A DNA stretch of 64,000 nucleotides, from the NCBI GenBank assembly GCA_013399115.1, contig VXAA01004003.1, forward strand, positions 62,001-126,000, given 5' to 3'. The position numbers were made by a program, and so were the translations under genes. This document shows positions 38,801-50,304 of the stretch, in pieces (position 1 is the first letter of the stretch; the number at the start of each line of letters is the position of its first letter). This DNA comes from Anseranas semipalmata. Taxonomy: Eukaryota; Chordata; Aves; Anseriformes; Anseranatidae. A model generated the notes under the pieces. That model was not told the origin of the DNA, did not search any database, and worked only from the letters and a program-made list of their open reading frames with translations.

Positions 38801-41479
38801 GAAAGGTATGTTGAAGTCCTGGAGCTGTAGACAAAAGACAAAAAGCTAATTTGGTATTACACCACCAACCAACTGCAGTTATATCCAAAAATAATTCAAC
38901 TCAAAACTGCAGAGCCCAAAACTTCGGAGACATCTGTTCTAAAACAGATGAGTTTGGGGGCTCAGGGTCATTTCTACTATCAGTATATTTAAAATGACCA
39001 ACTTAAGTATTTTCTCCTAAAAAAAAAAATTACATAAAGATAATGTTGCCTTCCTTGTTGAGGAATGCACTCAGAATTTGATTTTCTCAATTATACAACA
39101 TAATGTGCTTTTAGACTCTTATTTGCATTGCAGAATAAGCCAGACAACCACAATTATGTTAATTAGATCTACTGAGAGAACTCTTCACATTCCAGTTACA
39201 GGGTTAAATTTGCAAAATCCCTATGGAAGCACAAATAATAAGCAGTGCAGACTCTGAGGCCAGAAGTTTGCAGGAATGTGTGAAAATGGTACAATACTTT
39301 TTTAACCCAGCTATTGCAAAAATCTAAAGTAAACGTTACTGCACAAGCCTGCTAAAATTTATCCTTTTTTTTGTATGACTACATCAGACCTAACAACAAA
39401 AAAAAAGAAAAAGCCTTCCGATGCTATCAAAACAACTCTAAGGCAAAAATGAAAAGAGCTTAAGTCAATAAGACAATTTTATCTCAATGCCTCTCTTACT
39501 GGCACAAGTCGATTCAACAAACTTTGTAGTCTAAGGATGACCACTTACACTTCCACATGAACCCCTATGTTGTTTTATCATGAGCACTGTGTAAGTGGCA
39601 CAAAAACGACTTCAGCAGTAGGTACAGGTACCCTGGTGCACCTGAGGAATCACGGGATACAAGTACCTATTGCTTGGTATTTGCTTCAGTAAACTTCATC
39701 CACAGAAACCTTGAGAACTAAAAATGTATTCCCAGGGCTGAACCAAAAATGTGTGTTGTGTACATCATAAAGCAGTATCAAGAGCATTACTTTTGTGTCC
39801 CCCCCCCAACCTTCTCTGAGCAGGGAGCAGTATCGACATATGGAAAGGACCGTGTACTTGGGGTAATACTGCTGTTGTTCATCTCAATGCTACTTTCAAA
39901 GGAATCGACTATTTTGTGTAAGAAGTGAAAATCCATCACGAGAAGTAGATGGCATAAGAAGGTGAGCATTCTTAACCAACCATGCTTTCTGCATAATTCA
40001 TTTCATACAAATAGTTGTTTTCCAAAGCGTTTAAAATGGAAAGTTTTCTTGTGCGCAAGTAGTGCAAAAGCTTGCGGGAACTAAATCTACCATCTGCTGC
40101 CTGCTCTCCGATAAATAAACTTTGGCTCATCATAAGCTGTTTTCATACCAACCATTTCAAACTTCTTTGAAGCATCCCTAACTTAATAAAAAGTGTAGTT
40201 CTTAGAAAAACTAAGTTATTTTTTAAATGACTATCCTAAAGTCTGTACTTTTCCACCAGTCGTTTTAGAACATTGTGCTGCCATGAGCTAACAGGAATTC
40301 TTTCCAAGCATAAGTCTGAAATAGAAGACAATCGCTGCATCTTCACACCACAAAAGGAACCAGCAGTTATGACCAAACTATTTTTTACTTAGTCCTCTCT
40401 GTCTAACAATAAAGTTGCAATGACTGGTCAAGCTAACCTAATGGGTAACAGCTTATCAATTTTCTTCCCCTCACCTTGAACTCGAGACATATGATTAGGA
40501 GTTTATTGTTCAATTATACACTAACAGTAACAACAGTGCAGTCTGCAATTCATCTGTTCTCTCAGCAAACTCTAAATTTATTTTGTAATCCTTCCTGCTC
40601 ATACGTAGAAGTCCTTGGTGTGCCCAATGTGCAATATATGTAGATGTAGATCTGTATGTAGATATGAATCTAAAGACTTCCTTTTGTTTAATGAAAACTT
40701 AAAACCTACACATGAGAAAACAAAGTTGCACAATATTCCACAAAATATTCATAACAACCCATTATTCATCATATTTCAGATATATACACAGTACTAGTAT
40801 ATATACACAGTATATTGCTGTTATATTCCTCCAAAATATAAAATAGTTAATTATTTATGAATTATTTCATATAGAAAAAAGTGGCCTTTAACTTTCAAAT
40901 ATGTTAAGATCACAGCATAAATTAAACTCCACTGCTAAGCATTTTCTTTAAGAAATTAATTTGCCTTCTTGTCTTTCTTATCATACATTGCCAGTATGAA
41001 AGAAAAATTAAATTAAAGAATGTTTTTTTCTTATATGATTAAGTGAAAAAGCTTCCAGCAGAAGAAAGCAGACTTAATCCCCAGGTATGGAAACATCAAG
41101 TAAATAATTTGCACGTATTGTTAATCTCACTAAAATGTTGGTAACATGCATGTATGGAGGAAAGAAGGCATGTTTCAGTGTATTTAAGTCATGAGACTGC
41201 ATAACCAATTCAGTGACTGATATGGGAATTCATCCTTCTTTGCAACAATAAAAAAAAAAAGGATAAAAAGGAAAAAAAAAGGAGCTGACCACAGTTCTCC
41301 GATGACATTGCTGAAGATCCTGGAAAAGCTATAAAACTATGAAGCCCCTGACAGACACGTCACATTACATTAACGCCTACAGAAGTGGATCTGGTGTAGT
41401 CTCATTCTTCACAAATGCTGAGAAAAGTCAGTTTTAAAATGACCTCAATCCCCTGTCCTCATTTAGCCTTCAAATGCAC

Positions 41480-41507
41480 GGTAATTACCAGTGTATCGGT
41501 AATTACC
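41480..41507. repeat. Pair of GGTAATTACC palindromes
   Basis: The self-complementary 10-mer GGTAATTACC occurs at 41480-41489 and again at 41498-41507, separated by 8 bp. Each has a TAATTA homeodomain-type core. Confidence 0.9.
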
Positions 41508-44500
41508 AAGTACAGTATGTCAATGTTCAGTCAAGATACCAACATGTCCACTCTTCTTAATACAAAAAGTATGATCCAGAGCAGATAATCATGCATTAAG
41601 GAATGAAACATCTTATCTTTTTAAATAGCATGTAAGAAGACTCAAATGGAGAGCCTTCTGCTCGTTGCTGGCTCAACCTTTTACAGCTGGTTCTCTTTCT
41701 CAGAGAAGAAAATATTTTTATTTTGGACAAAAATTGTGATGTCTTGACAGCAAAGAAGGAAAAAGTTTTTTGGCTTTCTAATTGAAGTACGTATAAAATA
41801 TTAACCTCGCTTTCTTGTTAAATGGACAAATTATTTTTCCTTACGAGTTTCCATGCAAAGAACACGGTCATCATGAGCAGATGGTGCAGTGTAACGTAGC
41901 ATCACAAGCCCTTTCAGTAACAACCTACCGCTTCCCCAGCATGTGCTATTTAATACAATCACATTCCTCTCCTCACTGATAAAAAATTAATTGTATTTTA
42001 TATACAAAGACAAGTTTCTTGTTTCATTATTTACTAACTTAGGATTCTAGCTTCAGTTTCACCCTTGTGAAATGTAAATATGCACAAAATAAAGAAGTCA
42101 CACTGAAGATACTTTTCATTCCTCACTGCAGAGAAATCCCCATGCGCCCCACGACAGAGCTCGCTGCAATGCAGGGATGGCTCTCCTCAGCTCAGGAAAC
42201 AGTCCTGGGCATTTGGAAATTCTGCAACCACTTCTGCATTTTTTGTTTGGCTGGTTTTTAATACAAGAAAAAAGGAACCTAGAAATCTACAACTTCACTT
42301 CCGTACATGGTGCGAGCAGAGGTGAAAGGCAACTGGACTGGCGTCCCTATATCAGGCCACTGGTAACTCTTTCCTAAAGTGCCCCGTTATCAAACAATGC
42401 TGGTTCACCCAAACACCAAAAGGACCAGGTGAAGAGATTCCCCATTTTTAGACTTGTCTTATCCCTCCACCTCCAGCTTCAGAAAGCAAATAATGTATTT
42501 ATCCTTATTTCAATCATGAAGGCTATAATTCTACTTTTTAAATTAAAATGTAGATTTTAGCGTGCCAGCCTGTGACCAAGGAAGTTCCCCTGAGGAGCTC
42601 CTGCATTTTACCCTCTATCTTATTAGTCCTTGTTTTCCACAGCCCATTTTTACCCACTTTCCATATTATACTGGGTGCTCGTGCAGCCTGTAGCTGAGAA
42701 CCGGCCTGTAACACGTGTACTCCTTCATGATAAGGGCAAAGCTCTGTTCTCCTTGGCTCTTGAATTGCAGTTCATCTCATACTGATGCTTTCAATTGTTA
42801 AACTGAGCTGCAAGACATATGGAGGTAAGTATGACTGATAAATATGACTGGTTGAAACAGAGCATTTTTGGTAACATTCCCCCTGTGTATTTTATATTGT
42901 TACAGAAATTGAGGCAGACAAACGATAACAAAACACTGAAATATGCTTCGGGTTTCTCTAAGGGCTCTGATTCCTCTGCAACATTAACTTATACTGTGAC
43001 AGACAGTGAGGTTCAGACTCAGGTGTCCACTTCGCCACCACTATATGGACTAACCTATGTATGAAACAGTACGCCTAAGACTGCATACATTTTAAAGCCT
43101 AATGTTACAGCAAACTGAAACTGCTGACAGCCGACTCGAAAACGATGGACTGCCAGTTGCAGGAATTCGAGAGCTGCTTCCCAAGCAGCTCCATCGAGCA
43201 AATAGCAGGAAAAGTGAAGAGCCAGGATAATATGTTACCAGTCAGTCATTCCTGTAAGTGAGCCAAGAACAGTAAGGTTTCACAAATACTAGAAACTTCC
43301 CATTTCACTATTCTGTGGCACAGTGCGAGGGCTAACACGTCTGGGCGAGTAAATGGTTTGCTTCAGGTCAATGCCCTGGCAGGGGCGAATTCCTTCCCCG
43401 TGGACTTTAATGGATCGAATTACACATTGCTGAGACGCAACCTGCAGTTCACGGAGTAATTTTGATAAAACCATGCTGGGAACTGACTCATAAAGCTACT
43501 CTGAGAACTCGCTGCTTTACACAGAGAAGTAATTCTCATCGTACTAAACCAGCAAGCAAGTGCTATGATCCTGGGAACACTTTTGTGATGGGAAGTGCTT
43601 ACACACAGGTTCAGTTTTGAACTGTCAAGTTCTAACAAATCTCCGTGTTAGAAACAAAGGTGTTTTTACTCGTTACTCTCCAACTTAAGCAAGGAAAACC
43701 TACAATATGTAACATTAAAGCTAATTCCATTTAAATGGATGAGAAATTGTTTTAAATCAGTTTATCGACTCAAGTAACAAGATATTAATGTGAAATAGTA
43801 ATGGTCGAGGCAAATTCATTTAGAGAACTATCACAAGCGTGTGAATGATTAATTAAAAAACGTACACAAAATGCCATTACTTCTTATGAAATTCAATTCA
43901 CCTTATCTTAACCCCAACACAAAAATATTTCAGTGAACTATTTGTGTTGCAAGAGGGGGAAAAAAAAAAAATCAGATGAACCAGCACTGCATATTCCTCA
44001 AGATTCACAGATGCAAATAAGTTTTTCTTAAGACAAAAAAAATGTACCTTCCCACTATTACCATCAATCAAGTTCAACAAATTGAAGTATGACATCCCTC
44101 CCTTTGTTTTTATCATTTAAGAAAAACTTACATAGCTTTTCATCATGCATCTCTGCACACTTAAGTTATTGTTAATTTTAACAGAGAGCAACACAGGAAG
44201 AAGTGCTTTACTGTTAGGTAGGTATTAGCCACACAAAAAATGCAAGATATTGTATTAACAGACATGTTATGTTCTTACAATATTCTGCTATTGACGTGCA
44301 AACACCAAAGCAAAACAAAGCATGTTGTTTTTATAAAAAGCTACCAGAACTGGAACAAACTGTTATATTCCATTAACGTGAAAACAAAAAGGAAAGCTTT
44401 GAAAACCAATACCTCGATTCTTACTCATAAATACACGCTACTCTTCAGATGTTTTAAAAAGTTAATTTATTGTAAGAAGTGTGATTTTATCATCAAGCAA

Positions 44501-46887
44501 ATCGTACTAAAGCAAAACAGTAAAAGACAACATTCAGAGTTGCATTTTTTTACTAAGGAAGTTTCAACAGTCTTGAAGTTCTCTACATATCCATTGGAAA
44601 AAACACCACAATGAGAACTGCTAAAGCACCAAACCTTCAATTTGCCTTGACTGCCCTTTTTGTTAAGACAGAAAACACTAAATATATCCATTATAAAGGA
44701 TTGCATGCTCTATGCAGAGCCCTTTTGTTTTGTCTGCATCTGTTTATGCACTACAGTAAACTCGGAACTCTTAAATAATAGTTCCAAAAACTGAAAATAT
44801 AGACACAGATATAAAGCAGAGCTCTTTGGATATGATTAAGATCCAATAGAATATAACCTCTCTAAAAAGAATTGCAGTTTGTAAGGCTTGTTGACTGTTG
44901 ACTACGATCTGACCTTTTCTGCAGATCTCTGAAAATTAGAAATTGCAAAAATAGCTGCACAAAAAGATACAACTATCTCGATCTTTTCTTTCTGCTCTAG
45001 TAACAGATTGTTTTAGTAACAGCAATCTGTTATGAAAAGAAGAAATTACCAGGCATCAGACGGTATTAAGAGTCACAAGATAGTGAGTCACTACATAACA
45101 AGCCAAGTAAACTGACCAAGGAACTATCAGAGTCTGCATTTCTTGCATTCCTACATCTGAAAGATTGAGAGAAGCTACTTTTTGAACAGAACTGTCTGCC
45201 TATTCTACAATAAGCAAACAGGAAAGCCTGTGCACCTGCAGAGAAACAGGAAAGAAATTGTTATCTCTGGGGATAAAACAAGGAGATTAACTTGCACCAT
45301 AATATTATTCATCCATCCCTGTTATCGGAAAGTCTTTCCTAACAACAGTTTGGAAAGAATTTGCCTAGAAAGTTTGTGGAATGTCCATTACTGGAGGTTT
45401 ATAATAACAAGTCGGGTAAGATTTGTGAAAGGTGATTTAGGTGTAGCTGATCCATCACACAGAAGACTGAAGTCAACGATCTATCAAGATAACTTCACCC
45501 CCTCTTTTTTCCTCCAAGGCACTAAATTTTGACTGTTACTAAACTTAGTTTCCAGTTTGGTAAACCCTTTAACTCAACATTTTTCTCTAGTGACAGTACA
45601 TAGGAAACTGAAAATACTCAAAGCAGACAGAACTATTAAAATTGTTTCTGACATAACACATTGGCTGCCAACACTTTCTCTGTAAATGCTCTTCAAAAAA
45701 GTAAAAAAAAAAACAACAAAAAAACAAAAAACAAAAAACCACTGCACTTTTTCATTGTTTTCTTGTAAGTAAACACATAGTACCTTACTTTTTTTTTTTC
45801 TTCCCCTTTTCATCAATAGACTCAACTAACTTAATGTGAACATTTGTTACGTTGATCAGGGCACTGCTCTTCTAATCTATCTTAACTTGGACAGCACTGA
45901 AATTTTTCTGCATAATGAAGTTTGGTACATTTTAACTATTAGTAACACTAATACAAGAAATTCTAGCAAAGAGTGAATGAAAATGCATCCTTTACATCCA
46001 ATTTACATTTCTACCAAATAAAAAATGGCAACGAATCTTTATTACCATGGTCTTTCCACTTAAAAACTGACCGGACTTGACAGCAAGTATTTACTTTTCA
46101 TACAGAAATCCTCCTGAGCATGGCATATTGTGGACTCCAGCTCGCTTTGGTTTAAAGTGTTTTCCTTGGTGCAACTGAGAAGGAAAGTATCAAAGCATTT
46201 GTGCAAGAATGAAGTGCAGAACTAGACTGAACTGGTCTTTGCAGTCTCCAATACTTCTCCCTTCACGTCTTGCTTAAATCATAGCCATAGTTTCAGAAAA
46301 CAGTGAGGAATCTTTTCTTAGGTGAACTATATTATACAACAGAAACTTAGAAACATTCATACTTCTGAAATAATTTACTAATAAATATCCTTTTCGGTTT
46401 GGTTCCTCAGTAGTTCCTCTTACCTTCAAGGCTTTTTACATGAAGCAGATAATATTCTTTCCAAAAATTAGCAAAGCCATCAGCTGCCTTCACGTAGCTC
46501 ATTTACTAATGAAAAACTGTCAGATTCATGAAGCATGGAAGCAGAGCATCTACCAAAGATGTGGCTACTTTACACTGCCTGAAATTTTGCAGTATTTCTC
46601 ACATTCTAGTAAGCTCTGTATGCTTATTTCTTATAAGGGAAACAAAATCTTTAATAGGTGTTCTCATTTAAAGGAAACCATCAACAAACATTTAAATGAG
46701 ATGTAGTAGATTTATTTTATGAATAGCGTTCTCGAAGAATATAGCCTTTAAACTAATAAAAGGCATACAACTACCCAAGTAATTTTAAACAGATTTGACA
46801 ATTAAAACCAATACAATAAATAATAATGTAATACATTTAATGTACACAAAAATGCCAATGAAACCAGGAATATGCCATTTTGATTAC

Positions 46888-47028
46888 CTGACAAGAGCGA
46901 AACTGGTTGACTAGCAGCGTACATCTCTGTGGGTCTTTTCTTCCATCCAGACTGTCCAGTTCAGCTGCTACTTGATTTAGTTCCTCATCAGCATAGTAGA
47001 ACTGCGCAAGGAGCTGCGGGTCTGTTCT
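46888..47028 (-). CDS. ZFYVE28: ZFYVE28 coding exon 2
   Basis: This exon has 141 nt, or 47 whole codons, corresponding to about residues 14-60 if exon 1 supplies 13 residues as in mammals. It begins [20 protein letters not shown] and ends QFRSCQ. The acceptor is TGCAG|AGAACA and the donor CAG|GTAATC; both junctions are phase 0. The segment begins the conserved N-terminal helical region of LST2, which has no named catalytic site. The ATG just upstream in the open frame lies across the acceptor AG, so it is not a start codon. The next exon downstream is 17.9 kb away. Confidence 0.96.
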
Positions 47029-47736
47029 CTGCATTGAGGAGAGAGAGGCATATAGAATATGAGATTATTTTTTGCCAGTAAAAAAGAAAAAGTTAATTAA
47101 TATTTATTGTAATTAAAAAAAAACAAAACACTTAAGCCAGATCAGTAGCGCAGCAGCACAAAAAGAATGATCTTAAGACATTTATGCACATTTAGAAGTT
47201 TTTTCTACCTCAAAGAAAAAAATCTCTCCAGTAACAAACGTGGGGCATTATTAAGCTACTGTTATCTCCAAAACCATCCTGGCATTCTCACTCATTGTGG
47301 CATAATTAATCTAGTGGACAAACAACTGAATCACTAGCTTTGTTTATTAAGCAAAAGTACATTTGAGTTTTGGCAAAACAAGACAAAGTTGCTTGCCAAG
47401 TCAACAACAACCAACAACCACCCACTGTCAACAACAACACAACGTGACAGGCCTTCAGCAGAGGCTACAGCATCAGCTGGTTGGACTTGTGACCACTGCA
47501 GTGACCCTTGAAACCCATCACCCATCTGGCCAGAACCCTCATTTTGAGGATCACAAGAATCAAGTCATAGGAGGTAAAGATACTGAATCTACTAGATATG
47601 GTATGAGGGTTCAGTAGACACAAAGACTTGACAAAGCAAATGATATGATTAAACGAGGTCTTACAGAGGGAAAACTATGTCACAAGTCTTCTAAGTGGCA
47701 AAGAACAGAATCACTATAATGGATTTTGTCCACATT

Positions 47737-47752
47737 AAAAAAAAAAAAAAAA
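47737..47752. repeat. Poly(A) run, 16 nt
   Basis: A16 in the 160 bp left of an old CR1 fragment. Confidence 0.95.
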
Positions 47753-47819
47753 CAGCAATAATAAGAGTAAGAACAGAAGAATGAGGGAATCCATCAAGAA
47801 ATATTACAAATAATAATAA

Positions 47820-47845
47820 TTATGGGGGAATAACTTCCCCCATAA
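47820..47845. repeat. Perfect 11-bp-stem inverted repeat
   Basis: TATGGGGGAA, loop TAAC, then TTCCCCCATA, with one further T-A pair outside, gives an 11-bp perfect stem. It lies about 55 bp from the 3' end of the old CR1 fragment. Confidence 0.92.
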
Positions 47846-47898
47846 AAGGGAAAAAAATAATATTAACAACTGGAAATTCAGATCCCTACAAAAGCTTC

Positions 47899-48298
47899 GC
47901 AATATTTCACAGAACGTCTGAGGTGGGAAGAGACCTCTGGGTGCATCTGATCCAACCCCTGCCCCAGCAGGGCCACCTTGAGCAGGGTGCCCAGGTCCAT
48001 GTCTAGATGGTTTCTGAAGCTCTCCAAGGAGGAGACCCCACAACCTCTCTGGGCCGCCTGTGCCAGGGCTCTGTCACCTGCACAGCACAGAGGTGCTGCC
48101 TGGTGGTCAGAGGGAACCACCTTGTGTTCCAGTTGTGCCCACTGCATCTTGTCCTGGCACCGAGCACCACTGAAAACAGACTGTCCGAGTCCTCTTTGCA
48201 CCCTCCCTTCAGGTGTTTGTAGGCATTGATGAGCTCCCCCCTGAGCATCCTCTTTTTTAGGCTAAAAAGTCCCATCTTTCTCAGCCTCTCCTCAGCAA
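47899..48298 (-). mobile_element. CR1 LINE fragment, old and diverged
   Basis: The left end (TCACAGAACGTCTGAGGTGG) corresponds to the reversed CR1 3' end, followed by the characteristic CCAACCCCTGCCCCAGCAGG segment. The minus-strand translation retains AEERLRKMGLFSLKKRMLRG, then ELINAYKHLKGG, and WHRRPREVV in a second frame. Frame changes and the absence of a clean ATTCTATGAT tail indicate an old copy. A CAA-rich simple sequence follows at 48363-48405. Boundaries are approximate. Confidence 0.88.
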
Positions 48299-49090
48299 CA
48301 GAAGTGGCAAGAGCACAATAAATATTATCATGAAAAAAAGCAGTTCTTTTTGCTTCCCCCCAAAAAACAACAACAAAACCAAACCAAACCAACCAAACAA
48401 AAAAAGTACCACACTATATTGTTCAATTCCCAAGTCAAGTCTTCACAAAATACAGCTCCTGCAGAAAAACCCTTTTAGGCCTTCGCATTACAAGAGCATT
48501 AAACCTACACGGCTGCACAGTCCCTGGAAAAGAACAACACAGTATTAACACTTTTTAAAGAGGACTGTATACATCCTCCACACTTGACAGGATCATGGAG
48601 TTAACTACTGCAAGTATTTTATTACAGTAAGTCTTAAAAACGATCTAGTCTTATAAATGATGCTAGAGACTACCTGGCTGGTGCATGCTGCATGGTTTCT
48701 CAGCCAGCAATTTAATGAGACAACAACAACCTTCCCTGAGAGCAGACACACTGACTCCTGTTCCTACATGCCCTATTTGTGCATGAATATAATGATTTTA
48801 AGGCTATCTTTAATATTATTACGAGCTGTAACACTACCAAACAGCTTTCTACATCACTAGTTCACACCATCCAAGTTGTGAGGCAAGTCAGAAATATCTT
48901 TTCAGGCAGCTGAAACATAGTAATGAAAGCGTGTTTTTTCTTTGTTTAAGCAGGGAGCCAGCCACTTACCACAAAACAAATGTCAGAAAGCCTTTCCAAT
49001 CTTAAGGTTTTTCCTCTTCATCCTTTCACTGTTGTCTTTTATTAAGCAGCTACAGTACACTGAGTGTAAACCATGAGAAGTTTAGTCTTA

Positions 49091-49727
49091 AATCATAGAA
49101 TCAGAGTGGTTTGGATTGGAAGGGACCTTTAAAGATCATCTAGTTCTCACCCCCCTGCCATGGGCAGGGACACCTCCCACTAGACCAGGTTGCCCAAAGC
49201 CCCATCCAGCCTGGCCTTGAACACTTCCAGGGATGGGGCATCCACAGCTTCTCTGGGCAACCTGGACCAGTGCCTCACCACCCTCTGAGTGAAGAATTTC
49301 TTCCTAATATCTAATCTAAATCTATCATCTTCTAGTTTAAAGCTGTTACCCCTCATCCTATCACTACACTCCCTGACAAAGAGTCCCTCCTCAGCTTTCC
49401 TGTAGCCCCCTTTAGGTACTGGAAGACCATAATGAGGTCTCCCCAGAGCCTTTTCTTCTCCGGACTGAACAACCCCAGCTCCCTCAGCCTGTCTTCATCG
49501 GAGAGGTGCTCCAGCCCTCTNCATCAACCAAACACCCCAGGTCCTTCTCCTCAGGGCTGCTCTCAATCCATTGTCCTCCTAGACTGTGTTTGTGCTTGGG
49601 ATTGCCCCAACCCAGATGCAGGACCTTGCACTTGGCCTTCTTGAACTCCAAGAGGTTCACACAGGCCCACCTCTCAAGCTTGTTGAGGTCCCTCCAAATG
49701 GTACTCTTCCCTCCAGTGTGGCAAAAA
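49091..49727 (-). mobile_element. CR1 LINE fragment with an internal gap at an N
   Basis: The left end AATCATAGAATCAGAGTGG is the reversed CR1 tail. The CCCCCTGCCATGGGCAGGGA and CTCTGGGCAACCTGG segments are standard CR1 sequence. Colinearity with the copy at 11574-12332 holds up to CCAGCCCTCT at 49511-49520, then an N, then CATCAACCAAACACCCCAGG. The roughly 225 bp that the other copy has between these points (about 12018-12244) are absent. The element continues further 5' than the other copy, to about 49727. Confidence 0.93.
49521..49521. other. Single ambiguous base inside a CR1
   Basis: One N at the exact point where the CR1 copy loses about 225 bp relative to its relative at 11574-12332. 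This suggests an assembly join and not a simple unread base. Confidence 0.95.
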
Positions 49728-50224
49728 TAGACTCTTCACTATAGCCTTGACAAAGAAACATGCAGGGAGAAGGATAAAGCTTGCAGCGTATGATATAGAG
49801 AATGAACAAAATTCAGAAGGAAGGACAGTAAGAGGGAGAACTTAACTGAATTACTAAATTTAGTTCAGTTTTGTTCTAAAGTCCTGCATTTCTCCCACCT
49901 AATTATTTTTATTATTTCTGATTTTTATATTTTCCTTCAGTATTTATCTATATCATTAAAACTTTCTAGACAAAGTCGTTAACTGAAGATGCAGGAATTC
50001 ATGTGTGGAATTGTGGCAAAGCACAACTTCTTATTTATACACATCTAAATTGCACTGCAGAAGCAAAATCAGGCAATTTGTTAAGAGTGGTCACAAGCTA
50101 AAAAAAAAAAAAGTTAGGTTGAGATATTTAGCTCCTATGTGGCTGATCTTTTAAATTGGAGGAACAAAAGTTTTAATTGAGTTCTCTCTACTGTGTTATG
50201 TTTGTTGCAGATTAGTATCGTGAT

Positions 50225-50304
50225 CTTTGATTAATTGTGTCAATCAAGTGGTCCCTGGCAATACAAAGCTGCATGAAACTCTAAATCTCCCAGCAGGGGG
50301 GGCA
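50225..50304. promoter_or_regulatory. Possible regulatory cluster with CTCF-like site
   Basis: CTTTGAT (TCF/LEF-type, 50225-50231), TCAAGTGG (NK2-type, 50244-50251) and CCAGCAGGGGGGGCA (50290-50304, close to the CTCF core) occur within 80 bp. Short motifs are frequent by chance; the CTCF-like match is the most specific. Confidence 0.25.

Larger units (their letters stand above)
28981..46887 (-). other. ZFYVE28 intron 2 (17.9 kb)
   Basis: This long intron has GTAATC/TTCAG ends. No CR1 was recognised in it, unlike introns 1, 5 and 7. It contains two CpG-rich patches (30415-30660 and 35630-35800), three short tandem duplications, a pair of TAATTA-centred palindromes (41480-41507) and a 155-codon plus-strand ATG open frame (37907-38374). 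The rest is AT-rich sequence in which I see nothing definite. Confidence 0.8.
8661..47028 (-). other. ZFYVE28: ZFYVE28 (LST2) gene body, partial: coding exons 2-8
   Basis: Seven minus-strand blocks join in a single frame into 708 codons that match, from memory of the family, the order and spacing of vertebrate lateral signaling target protein 2. Splice phases agree at every junction. The human protein is about 887 residues: 13 from the first coding exon, then these exons, then about 165 residues carrying the FYVE zinc finger. Neither the first exon nor the FYVE exons were found here, so the gene is cut at both ends by the window. Family knowledge: LST2 is an endosomal phosphoinositide-binding protein that promotes EGF receptor degradation, and its worm homologue lst-2 is a LIN-12/Notch lateral-signal target that dampens EGFR-MAPK signalling. 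Introns in the window run from about 1.7 to 17.9 kb. Confidence 0.96.

Noticed and set aside
40781..40813. TATATACACAGTA repeated twice
   Set aside because: Short AT-rich simple sequence, not distinctive.
48958..48976. AAGTGGCTGG on the minus strand as a possible first coding exon (Lys-Trp-Leu)
   Set aside because: The surrounding residues do not match the MMNRFRKWLYKPK segment, and no donor follows at the right place.
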